From Ambrosia x helenae (lineage: Eukaryota; Streptophyta; Magnoliopsida; Asterales; Asteraceae), in the NCBI GenBank assembly GCA_030844895.1, contig CM061231.1, forward strand, positions 83,362,706 to 83,426,705: a DNA stretch of 64,000 bases, read 5' to 3'. Made by a program: the position numbers and the translations under genes. Shown here in pieces: positions 11,287-21,945 of this stretch. Below the pieces are notes generated by a model, which did no database searches, had not been told where the DNA came from, and saw nothing but the letters and a program-made list of their open reading frames with translations. The stretch's first letter is position 1, and each line of letters begins with the position of its first letter.

Positions 11287-11500
11287 TGTTAGCTATAAAA
11301 ATGTAAAGAGAGAAACAGAGAGAAGGAAATCTTTATTCAATTCATAGCTGAATATTACATCTCATACATTCTATTATTTATACTCAATTTCCCTCTAAAA
11401 CTTACTAACAACTTTAACTAACTTTTGAAACTTATTACATTTTGACACAACAAGTCCTTTCATTTATCATTTTAACACTATCAGTCCTTCTTCTCTAACA
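11287..11500 (-). repeat. 5' LTR of the Reina-like element
   Basis: TGTTAG...CTAACA, 214 bp, nearly identical to 6151-6362. TTGCA follows at 11501-11505 as the right target duplication. Confidence 0.92.
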
Positions 11501-11513
11501 TTGCAGTTAGTGA

Positions 11514-12612
11514 AAGGTAGCTTTAATTCATTATCAACTTCTCAAGAGTGTATCAGCCGCCTACACAACATCACCATCACTATTAAATCCAAAACTCTTC
11601 TTCCCCAAAAACCGCAATTCCTCCCAATTAGGTATTGTTTTTTAATATGTTAAATTAGATTGGGAAGCTGGAAATGTTTTTGGTCTTCAGTGGAATTCAA
11701 ATGTTGGAATGACAAACGGCGTGTCTGTGAAAACTGAATCAAATTATATGGGAAATCCAAGGTTTATCTATGGAGCCAACGACAACGTTCTAGAAGGACA
11801 ACCCACAGTCGGTGATGCATCGGCTTTGTCTTTTAGTTGTTTGGAATCCGACCCACACGGCTGAATGGATCTCTTCTTAATGATGGTTCTTTGTATGGAA
11901 TGTTGTGTCTCCGATGTCTCATAACTTTGGTTTGTCAGACTCAAATGCAGACTTCACCAATAGTTCTGGTATAGCCCTTTTCCTTACATTTAGTAAGATG
12001 ATATTATGAACTTAGAAGGATGTATGTGAAAATTTTAAGTTTCTAGGATCAACAAACACATATGCGTATGAAATCATACCTGAAATGTTTTAGCTAAAAG
12101 GTGAACATGCCAAGCCAACAAAAGTTCTATTTTAAAGCATATAACCTCCTAAATCGTTGTTTTTCAATACGTGGATCAGTATTATAATAATTTAATCATG
12201 ATTAACACATTAGTTATTTTCTTAATAATGTACAAAAACATGTTTGCGGGTCAACCTGACCGATGTGGCCTGTACGAAAACTGAATCATTTCAACTAAAC
12301 CCGTATTAATCCATCATTCCACGTCTGTATATAGTCATTTGTATTTATTTAACAAACATTTTCTTCTTTATTTTTAGACGTGCTAAAAAACTTCTCTAGG
12401 TCTGCTTTTCTATCATCGGACAGAGACAGTTTCTTGGACTCTCATAGTATTACCGTAGAGCATCAAGGTATGTTTTTATTTCTGTGTCAAGATTATTTTT
12501 CTCATTTTAAAAGCGATTTCTAACATAACATCAATGTTGTCTCTCAGGAGAAAATAAGAGGTTGGACATTCCAGAAAACATAGGTTTTGACGATTTTGGC
12601 AGTGAATCATAG
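11514..12612 (+). pseudogene. Unidentified multi-exon gene remnant, 3' part
   Basis: I do not recognise the product. The last two introns look genuine: 11969-12377 and 12468-12547 have GT...AG ends (GTATGT donor, TTCTCTCAG-like acceptor). The exons 12378-12467 and 12548-12612 join in phase and read open to a TAG, ending DDFGSES. Upstream, 11514-11968 has long open stretches (for example DWEAGNVFGLQWNSN, and LNGSLLNDGSLYGM), but they lie in different frames. An in-frame TAA at 11643 and a 27-base GT...AG stretch at 11632-11658, too short for a working plant intron, add to the damage. The Reina-like element lies just 5' of it at 11500. A once-real gene disrupted by insertion and indels is the simplest reading; sequencing errors could explain some breaks. 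Confidence 0.5.
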
Positions 12613-13204
12613 AACCTCGAATGGTATTGTTCTTGATCTTCGTTTCTAGATATTTGTGTTTCGTGGAAGTGAAGCTTAGAACAATCAAATGACATTGTTA
12701 TATCATTGTCCTTGTATTTGTGCAGATGGAACAACTCTTGTAGGGCATAAATCTTTGTAAATAGCTTGATTGTGCGAGGCTTCAAGTGTTGTAGATTGGT
12801 GTGTGCAATGAAGAGGTAAACAATAATTTAAGAATGCGTGTTTCTGTTTACAGTTATAGGCATTAGGAATGTGTTTTAAGGGGTCAAATATCAAGTGTTT
12901 TTTTGTAGCTGTTATCTTTATTAACAGTTTGGAATAAACTACATCAAATTGCTAATCCAAAACGGATTATTTTTCATAAATAATTACAATGGTAACGGTG
13001 AAGTTTAGAAATTAGTCCACAAATTAAAGTATCTCCACATGATGGTCTAACAACAACTTCCTCGTAATATTTTTCAAGAGTTGCGAAGATCTTCAAGGGC
13101 TTCTGAGAACAAGTTCCAAATAGCCTGGTTTTGTTAATGAACTGACATATCGTTTTAAAGAGTTGCGAAGATCTTCTTGTGTGTTTTTGATTTGAAGTGA
13201 CATC
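12613..13204. other. Probable 3' flank of the broken gene, otherwise empty
   Basis: AT-rich with short chance ORFs only. A poly-T stretch near 12897 and an ATTTGTGCAG string near 12720 are the only landmarks. No coding signal supported. Confidence 0.4.
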
Positions 13205-13212
13205 CTTTAATC

Positions 13213-13609
13213 TAGGGGTGCAAACGAGCCGAGCCCGAGTTCGAGCTTGCTTGTTGGTAGTTTCTCAAGATCGAGCTCGGTTCGTTTAGTGTTGTTTATT
13301 AGTTAATAGATTATATTAGATGATATAAAAAAATATTCTCGTTTAGGTTCGATAAGTCAAAAGCTCAGCTTGGCTCGTTTTTAAACAATTTAAATGTGGG
13401 GTAAATAGTATAATATATTAGTGTAAAACTAATATTATCTAAAGCTCAACGAGCCTGGCTATGCCAGGCTCGAGCTCGGGCTCGATAAGTAAACGAGCTT
13501 TGTTTTAGGTCAAGCTCGGCTTGGGCTCGACAAGTCTCGGCTCCTTTCTAGCTTTTTGTCAAGCCGATCTCAAGTAGCTCGCGAGCTGGTCGGCTCATTT
13601 GCACCCGTA
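13213..13609. mobile_element. hAT-type non-autonomous element (397 bp)
   Basis: Terminal inverted repeats start TAGGGGTGCAAACGAGCCGA on the left and TACGGGTGCAAATGAGCCGA on the right, matching the hAT pattern YAGGGRTG. The flanks are 8-bp near-duplicates (CTTTAATC at 13205-13212, CTTAAATC at 13610-13617; 7 of 8 match). 8 bp is the hAT target length. The interior is rich in CTCGAGCTCG-like strings and has no coding capacity. Confidence 0.85.
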
Positions 13610-13617
13610 CTTAAATC

Positions 13618-13786
13618 TATTGTATGATTTTGGGACATGGATATTATACTTACCTATAAGAACCACTTTGGTGGGCAGAAATGATTACAAGTAAGTTGCC
13701 CCTAGCCCATTGCGGATGTATTAATTTTGACCTGGTTATTTATTAATGGGTTAGCGTTTAGGTTTTATCTTAATTGCCTCAAATTG

Positions 13787-13837
<51 letters not shown>

Positions 13838-14079
13838 TAAAGTAGGAGTGGGTTTTCTTGGAGTAATGATGTTTCTGTAATCATAATCAATACAATTATT
13901 ATTTGTATCATTTGAAAACGAAGAACTGTTTACAAGTCCAACCAACGTGACCAATAACATTGTATATCATTATCCAGCCCACCTATCTTGCCAACTCTAA
14001 CCAAAAGAACTCAACCATACTAGCAACAAATATAAACAAGTGTTACATGACACATGACACCCACGAGCTAAAAGGTTGG
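13618..14079. other. Intergenic with long poly-A tract
   Basis: An uninterrupted run of about 45 A (13788-13832) is the only notable structure. It could be the tail of an old retroposed sequence; nothing recognisable precedes it. No gene supported. Confidence 0.5.
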
Positions 14080-14314
14080 GTGCGTGTCAAATGTTTGAAG
14101 ATTCAATAGTCAGATAATTAACTTTTTTGATTGTTTACTAACTATTGATGCCGTATTGCGTGGGCACCACACTAAAATAATTTGTTAGTACTCAGTTGCT
14201 CTTCATGAAGTTGTAAAAGCAAATTGGTTTGAAAAATAAATTATGTTAAACAAGTCGCGCAACATGCGACAATAAAATAGACATACCCGCAACAACGCGC
14301 GGACATTCTCGCTA

Positions 14315-14315
<1 letters not shown>
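14080..14315 (+). mobile_element. Helitron-like 3' end, copy 2
   Basis: Matches 5519-5792 over its length. It ends with CCCGCAACAACGCGCGG, then CTCGCTAG at 14308-14315 and T. It abuts a TA microsatellite. Confidence 0.5.

Positions 14316-14383
<68 letters not shown>
14316..14383. repeat. (TA)n microsatellite
   Basis: About 34 uninterrupted TA units, lying between the Helitron-like end and the next repeat. Confidence 0.95.
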
Positions 14384-14386
<3 letters not shown>

Positions 14387-15992
14387 AAGGGTTATAATTA
14401 AAACCCCAAAAGTTTGAAGAAACCCATGGAAACCTCATCCTAGCCATTGATCTCTAAGATCAATGGCTCTTATTTAATCAAGCTTATTATATTTATTAAT
14501 TGTATACTAGTGGACAAAAAAAGGGTATAATGGACAAATGACATTTTTTCTGAAAAAGCATCTATGACAAGTTGACCTGACACATGTCACGTCATCTCTC
14601 TCATACTTTTGTGACCATTGTCCTAAATCTGCCAGGACGTCGTGTTACATATGTAACATATGTAGTGTTGCATACGTCAAAACAGATAGAATGTATAAAA
14701 TCTCTTAAAAACTTTACAGAATAAAAAACATTCAAAAGTACACAAGAATGTTTCTTACCAATGTTAAAAACAATCAAAACGGTCATTACAATCAACAAAT
14801 GCTAAAAAAAACTATCATAAAAGAAAACAAAATCATCAATTTACATGTAACCCCCCCCCCCCCCCCCCCCCCGGTATTAACATATGCAATGAGTGTTGAA
14901 AGTAAACATTGTTTTATCCATTTAGTTATCAAAAATTATCAAACTTAACTAAGGAGGAATGTTATAAAAACTGCAACTTAGTTCTGTTACATACGAAACA
15001 GACGCAACATAGATTCACTACTTTTTAAAATTCACTACTTTTTTATTCAAAAACTTAGATGTGTATCATACGCAACATAGTTTCACTACTTTTTAAAATT
15101 CACTACTTTTTTATAAAAACTGCAACTTAAATCTGTTACATACAAAACAGACGCAACATAGATTCACTACTTTTTTATTCAAAAAGCTTAGATGTGTATC
15201 ATACGCAACATAGATTCGCTACTTTTTAAAATTCACTATTTGTATCATACGCAACTGCATAGATGTGTGTCATACGCAACTTAACAAAAATGTGTACCAT
15301 TGCACACACTCCATATGAATTTACTTTTTAAAATTCACTACTTTTTTTATTCAAAAGCTTAACTCATCATCGACAAAAACGTGTTCTTCAACAACAACAA
15401 TAAAATAATAATAATAACAAGAAACCATTAAAAAAATCTTACATAGTTTATATATTAAAATAATAATAATAAACACCGTCAACACTACTGACATGGCTTT
15501 TTTTTTTTAATTTTCAATTGTCTTACATAATTTATATAAAAAAAATATCTTACAAACTCATCATAAAATCAAAACCCACTAATCAATGTAATCCACACAA
15601 ACCAAACCCAAACCAATGATCTTGAAATCCCTCCAATCTACAGGGATCAGATGAGTGTTAGTGACAAATAATAATAATAATAATTTTTGTCTTTTGTCTT
15701 ACAATAATGTCGTCTAAAAATTTTGGGCCAACTTTCGCAGTGCAGTGTCACCAACAACAATTTCATAAAATAAAAATAAAAAATAAAATGCTTTTTTATA
15801 GATCGAACCCAAAAGGGTGCAAAAAAAAATAATTAACAGGGTCAAAATTAAAAACTAGATGTCCATGGGCTAAACACCTCAACCCTAAAACCCAGATATG
15901 GAATACCTTTTCCTTCAAATCAACATAACTTCTTCAAAAATTTTAAAAATAAATAAAGAGAAATTCAATATTCAACCCCAGACAAACAAACA
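14384..15992. repeat. TA-flanked repeat element with internal imperfect tandem repeats
   Basis: The first 230 bases (GGGAAGGGTTATAATTAAAA onward) resemble, in reverse complement, 36838-37098, which also abuts a TA microsatellite. From about 14990 to 15370, units containing CGCAACATAGATTCACTAC and TTTTTAAAATTCACTAC recur four to five times with truncations. A 22-base C run sits at 14851-14872. Beyond 15400 the sequence is AT-rich with AAT microsatellites and no coding signal. The right limit of the element is not visible. Confidence 0.5.
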
Positions 15993-18383
15993 TGTAACAC
16001 CCTGGTTATAGGGCCCAAAATTTTTCGCGCTTAGAGTATTATAACACGTTTATACACGAAATCAAAGACCGAATTAATATATGTAATTATTATTCATATA
16101 ATAATTCATATATACACGTTACGAGATCGAACTAAAAATGCGTTAACGAACCCACCCGATGACTTATTGGTGAGTCATTGGGAAGGACATGTGTCCTCCC
16201 CATGTGTTAACAACACAACAATTAAAACCATTTAACTAAAAATGGTTTTATCAAAAACCATTAACCTAAGTCTATTTATAAATACTCCTAAAACCAACCA
16301 TCCCTTCCCTAATGACCACACATAAAACACTACAGAGAGAGAGAGAATTAGAGAAAGGAGACTGGTGGACCGAAGGCTGCTCAGGGCGGAGCCGCGACGG
16401 TGCTGTCGCCGCCCTCTGACACACACACACACCACAACCCACCTAAATGGTTATTATAGAGAGAAAGTTAAAAGAGAGAGAGCGGGAGCCGGATGACTCT
16501 TGTCGCCCCTATGGCGGAGCTCCGGCGTAGTCCCAGCGTGCTCCTCCTGACAACACCCACACCCATCCTCTGATTGAAGTAGAAAGAGAAAGAAAGGAGG
16601 AGAGAGAGAGAGAGAGAGAGAGGACTTGAAGATGAAGAAGGTGGAACAGAGGAGTGAGAAAGCCACAGAGAGTGGAAGCAGAAGAGGGATGGACTCGAAA
16701 TAGAGAAGGAGAGATAGACCGTGGGAAGAAAGAGGGAACCCAGTGGGTTCCGGTGACGGCACTTGGTGGAGCAGCGGCGGCGATGGCTCAAGGAAGGGGT
16801 CTGATCTATTGGTGAGTCTCTCTATGCTTCCATTCCTATTACCGATTGCTATTGATTGAAGTGTTAATGTGGTGGTTAGGGTGATAGTACCAGTGGTGGT
16901 TTGGTCTTGGGTTTCGACGATGGATGATGATGTCAACGGCTGTGGTGGTTCTGCACGACGGATAAATGGATAGGGATGGTTGTGTAATGGTCTTGGGTCT
17001 GAGGATAAAGATAGCAGGGAGAGCGGCTCACGGTGGTGAGATTTCGGTGGTCGTTGATGGTTATTGGGGGTTGCCAAGGATTGTTAATAGGTTTAGTTGA
17101 TGTTATTGTTATATGATTACTAAAAACAGAGGATGGAAATATAGAATGATGGATGATTATGAAGAAGATGAGGTCAAGACCGAGTCAACCCAGTTTGACT
17201 CGGTCAACGCAGGTCAAGGACAGTCAACAAAAGTCAACGGACAGAGGCTCGGTCAAACTGAGGAGACCCGAGAGGTATAGACGAGAACCCGAACTATATC
17301 GACTTAAGTAGTAATTGTCGTGTGACACGTGTGGGACTTGGATAACACATTGGACCCGAACCGACTACTTAGATTAGAAAAGAATTGTTATTTTAACATA
17401 TACATACAATGAACTATTAAGAAATATGTGTTAAGACGACGATTGTATACGCATAGATTGATTATGTGGACATAGGATATTAGCAAGACAACTAAGGCAT
17501 TGAACGACATGCACCCATGAAGCATTGAATCTTAGGTGAATCACTTGGACATGAACATGATGTGTAACTTGAATGTTGAATATATATATATATATATATA
17601 TAGACATGGAAAATAATGAATAGCTTAGTTATTGAATGTGTTTGGGACTTTGGACAATAGATATGACATATATATGTATAAACTAATAAAAGTGACTACT
17701 TGCTTGAGACTAATCCAGAAACATAATTAGATGTATGACTCTTTAAAACAATAAACATATAACCATGATAATAAAGACTAGAGATATTCTATGAAGCACT
17801 TGACCCGACACTTGGAATTCAAGGGACTATGTAAACGCCACATTATTGACATCTGTTATTTAGTGCAACTTGAATATTAAATACAATTAAGACATAAGAT
17901 AGTAAACTCGACGAATAGAAGTTTGGATATAGAACCCAAATGTGCCCACACGTGTAACCACAGTATCGGTTACACGCGCTAATGTTTAAATACTTGAATA
18001 GGATCTTGTCAGTGAATGATAACCGGATCTTGACTTGGAATGACATGAGATAGAGAGATGTGATAGTGTGAAACGCTGCTAAGGTGAGTTCCGTGTAACA
18101 TCCCCCTTTTTCTGTTTTACTGTTTTGGGGTGAACATATGCTTGTGTGTCTAAACTTTTGTGATGTGACAAGATACTAGCTGCCGGATAATACTGACACT
18201 CATTAACTCATAGGTGAGCCGCTTAAATATATGGGTAGTACTACTTGGGGAAACCCCCACGCACAGTGGACCCGGGAAACCCTCCACTGAGGCCAGCGGA
18301 CCGTTGCGGCATATATTATGCCTTGAATATCTATAATGGCAGTAGATAGATCTAGTGTTAGGGTTGAGGGGTCGCTTGTACAT

Positions 18384-21300
18384 TGTAACGCTCAGCTATT
18401 TAGTAAAAAAAATTTATAAAAAAAAATATTCTATTCATAAAACGATTTTAAATTTATTAACAATAATATCTCGTTAACAAGAAATACATTTTTATTCATT
18501 AATAAATCAAGTCATTTAATTACGCTATTATAGCATCGAAATAATAATAATAGTGCATTGCTAGCGATAATGTACTCGTTAAGCAAGTTATGTAATTAAC
18601 CGAGTGTCGAGACGTTTAACGGGTTCGTATACGCGGTATATCCTTCCACCTAACCTAATACCCTAGCTATATAATCATTCTATCTCCTTCACCTCCCTTA
18701 TCCCTTACAAGCTCAAACCCTAACCCCCAAAACCTTTCAACCCTCCTACCTCCCTTATTTGTTTCCCTTCTTCTTCATCTACACATCTCCTCTAAACACA
18801 AGTCCTCCTCACCAACTCCTTTCTCTGCTCTCTTCTTCTGTCAACAACCACCACCACGCTTGCCGCCAACAACCACCTTCTCCACCACCTGTAACCTCAA
18901 CGCCTCTCCTCTCTCTCTCAGACGCAGCGGCCTCCGCCGCCAACCACCATCTCAGCTACCCACAACCACCACCCTTAACCACCATAATCCGCTTCCAAAC
19001 TCTCATCCTCCCCACGCATCAACCCCTACCAGAGCCACAATGTAAAGCGAAATCCCCTCCTTTTTTTCCGTTCACAACACACCGCCCCGACACTTATAAA
19101 CTCAAGGTGAGCCCTGGCCTGTATTCTTCCCGCTTGGTCTTATTTCCGGTTCAGATTTGTTACGGTGCAATAACATGGCGGTTTACCGGGACGGATTCGT
19201 GACTGTGATTGGTAAGCAGATTTCGTTGATGTTTTGTTCGGCTACAGTAACATAACCGGGGATGGTTGGGTTCCGATTAGGTCTCTTGTTCCGGGATAGA
19301 AGGTGTGGCCACGGTGATCGACAATGGGTTACATTTCGTTTGGTTTGGTTTCGGACCGAGTATGGTGGCCGAGGCGGGTGTTGATTCAGACCCGACCATA
19401 GTACAGCTTAGGTGGAAAGGTTCATTCTTGTTGGCCTGTTCGTCTTCTGTTCATTCTTCGTTTTGGTCAAGATTAGAGTTGGTCAAACATTCCAGATTTG
19501 GTCAACGCCAGTCAACAGTCAAAGCTGGTCAACGCAAGTCAACTTCAGTCAAGTTCGGTTCTGGTCAAAAGTCGGTCAGCAGGTCAGATCTGTCGACTTT
19601 CTAGTTCGAGGCGCGTGCGCTTTGATTCTCGAGCTCAACTATCGGGAAGGTATAACTCATGCTACGACTTCAGTTTATTATTTTCGTGTATATTGTATAT
19701 AAATATTTATTCTAAAAGTGTAAGCGAACCGAACCGAACCGAGTTGTAACAAAAACTATTTTTATCGTTAACTTAAACGAACTGAGTCGACTTATAATGG
19801 AAATAATTATTCTTGTTCTTAAGCTTGGACGAGTTGAGTAATAACTAACCCACATCAATATATATTTTTACAAGAATTAACTAAATGGCGTACTATATAA
19901 ATATATGTATTAATTGTCAAAGCGTATGTTTTACTTTCATTTTTAGCTTTAGAAAGTTAATCACTTGTCACGTGTAAAAGCTTAGTTAGATCTTGATTCG
20001 TGTTGCGAAATTGGACTATTGAGTATTGAGATAAAAATGGACGACTTGAGTTTGTCTGGTTTCTTACAAAAACAGAGGAGGCTCTGCCCAAATTTTTATA
20101 AAATATAAGAAACATATCTGACGCTTAGATAGTTCCTTATAAATAAAGCTACATTTTACGAATATATTCTATCCAAACATTATTTAATCATAAATCATAA
20201 TATATGTACACACACATACTATCCAACTACGAAGCGAGTTAACGATCGACTCAAGCCACGCAAATATTAATTCTTTATCTAAAACGTGTTTTTAACAATA
20301 ACTTCAAGTCAAGACATAATATGTTAAATTATTTACTTCGAATAACTATACATACGAGTATATCTTGTGAAACCAAACCAAGTTACTATCAGTTCGTTAA
20401 GTTATACACTCATTAAGACACGTATTATTTACAATACGAGTCTAGGTAGTTGGATAAACTATCTTTACAACCAAGAAACAAAATAAGCTCATTTGCATTA
20501 GAAATTAAGACATCCTTTACTTGTAATAGGACACAAGAGATTCAGTCGATCCAGCTTCAGGCATTGTTTGTTATTCTTTCATAATGCACTTCAGGTGAGT
20601 TTACGTAACCTTGTTTATGCAATTCTTTATACTTGAAACTTTATACTTAAGCAATTCTACATACATGTCTAGTTGTAAACTTTAATGCCTCATGACTTAG
20701 ACAAAGACTATTAGACTTAAACTTCAACTTGCATAATCATTAACCCTGATCAAGCCGGCGGTATACAATGATAGATCTATTGGATTGACAACCCCACCTA
20801 GATTCGTTGACCATTTCTATGGGGAGCGCGGGTGATTGTTATCGTTCTAAACTTTATAAGGAGAACCGTGAATGCGGGATGGACCTAACTTTATAAGGAG
20901 AACCGTGAATGCGGGATGGACCTAAACTTTATAAGGAGAACCGTGAATGCGGGATGGACCTAAACTTTATAAGGAGAACCGTGAATGCGGGATGGACCTA
21001 AACTTTATAAGGAGAACCGTGGATGCGATATGGACCTAAACTTTATAAGGAGAACCGTGGATGCGGGATGGACCTAAACTTTGTCGGAGGATTGATTATA
21101 TGCATACTATACTTATTGTTTATTCATGTAGACTTAAACTTACATTAGACATATGAATTGCTAAACTTTTATTCTAAAACTTAATTGCTTGACTTGGCTT
21201 ATGTATTCTCACCAACTTCTAGTTGACCCCCCCCCCCCCATTTTTCCAAACTCAACAGGAAATACTGATGCTTGAAGTCTAGAGCTAGCATGAGGAGATA

Positions 21301-21462
21301 TTTGAAGTTTTAAGCTTTGTTTGATTATTTGATGTAGACTTTAATGTAATTCAATATTGTAATGAAATAAAGGATTATTTAAACATATGTATTACCATGA
21401 GCTACTGAACAATCATTCATACGTGACACCTCGATGTTTCCGCCATCGGTTGGGGTGTTACA
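18384..21462 (+). mobile_element. Nested solo LTR, 3079 bp, TSD TACAT
   Basis: Begins TGTAACGCTCAG and ends GGGGTGTTACA, flanked by perfect 5-bp duplications TACAT (18379-18383 and 21463-21467). A TATA box (CTATATAATC, about 18668) lies about 285 bases in, the same position as in the surrounding LTR, and GAAATAAAGG occurs near the 3' end. No internal coding region or second LTR is present, so this is a solo LTR left by LTR-LTR recombination. Its terminal 45 bases match, in reverse complement, the LTR end at 63118. ORFs at 18759-19749 are chance frames in the C-rich leader and a GTCAA-rich stretch. Confidence 0.85.
20845..21080 (+). repeat. 38-bp tandem repeat, six copies, inside the solo LTR
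   Basis: Unit AAACTTTATAAGGAGAACCG followed by TGAATGCGGGATGGACCT. The middle copies are nearly identical; the last two carry GTGGATGCG. There are no spacers between units. Confidence 0.92.
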
Positions 21463-21933
21463 TACATCACGTGTGTTGAACTGTTTTGAACTTATGAACT
21501 TACTTTTGAACTGATAAACTGTTTTGGATCCAGTTAACTACTTACACGGACTCACCAGCGTAATTGCTGACCCAAAACTCTTTTAAGCATGTGTTCAGGT
21601 ACTGCAAATGGATGGATGGCAACCGCGAGGTATATGATTGCTAGTAGCGGATTAGAGATTATCTGGTTCGGCTATATGTGTTGCAGTTAAAGCATCTAGA
21701 GATAAGCGGCATAGAGATCAGATCGGCTAGTGGACTACACCTCATTAACTGCTTCGACGACCTCCGCGATTCGTCCCTGCATAGTTATTAGTTTATTTAT
21801 TTAAGTTGTGTAATTATATTTTTGGATTAGAATTTGTATAAACAAATAAATATTAGTTATCGTTGCTTCCGTTGTGCAAGTCTGTTACCAAACTATCGTA
21901 ACGTCCAGCCCCTCCTGGTCGGGTTGTTACAGT

Positions 21934-21945
21934 TGGTATAAGAGC
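21934..21945 (+). promoter_or_regulatory. Degenerate primer-binding site
   Basis: TGGTATAAGAGC, one mismatch to the iMet-type TGGTATCAGAGC, two bases after the LTR. Confidence 0.75.

Larger units (their letters stand above)
6151..11500 (-). mobile_element. Full-length Ty3/gypsy chromovirus (Reina-like), frame-broken
   Basis: A 5350-bp element on the minus strand. In order it has the right (5') LTR 11287-11500, iMet primer-binding site, gag with protease, reverse transcriptase, RNase H, integrase with a C-terminal chromodomain, polypurine tract and left (3') LTR 6151-6362. A perfect TTGCA target duplication flanks it. The two LTRs (212 and 214 bp) differ at only a few sites, so insertion was fairly recent. 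Even so, gag-pol is broken by several single-base indels and an in-frame stop, so this copy cannot make its own proteins. The very short LTRs plus the chromodomain suggest the Reina clade of plant chromoviruses; the clade is inferred. Confidence 0.92.
15993..21931 (+). mobile_element. Gypsy-type LTR (Tekay-like), interrupted by a nested solo LTR
   Basis: Starts TGTAACACCC at 15993 and ends GGGTTGTTACA at 21931. A degenerate iMet primer-binding site (TGGTATAAGAGC) follows at once, so this is a 5' LTR on the plus strand. Removing the nested LTR (18384-21462) and one TACAT leaves about 2.86 kb. A TATA box (CTATTTATAAATA, about 16270) lies about 280 bases from the LTR start, and AATAAATA near 21845 fits the polyadenylation region. 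Size, ends and primer suggest a Tekay/Del-type chromovirus; the clade is inferred. The proline- and serine-rich ORFs on the minus strand (16232-17077) are chance frames in a GA-rich leader. Confidence 0.75.

Noticed and set aside
16232..17077. Overlapping minus-strand Pro/Ser-rich ORFs
   Set aside because: They lie antisense in the GA-rich leader of an LTR, have no domain, and their composition follows the microsatellites.
18759..19749. Plus-strand Pro- and Ser-rich ORFs
   Set aside because: Chance frames in the C-rich leader and GTCAA repeats of the solo LTR; no domain and no consistent codon pattern.
20845..21080. Possible CRISPR-like array
   Set aside because: The units are directly joined with no unique spacers, and the setting is plant LTR DNA.
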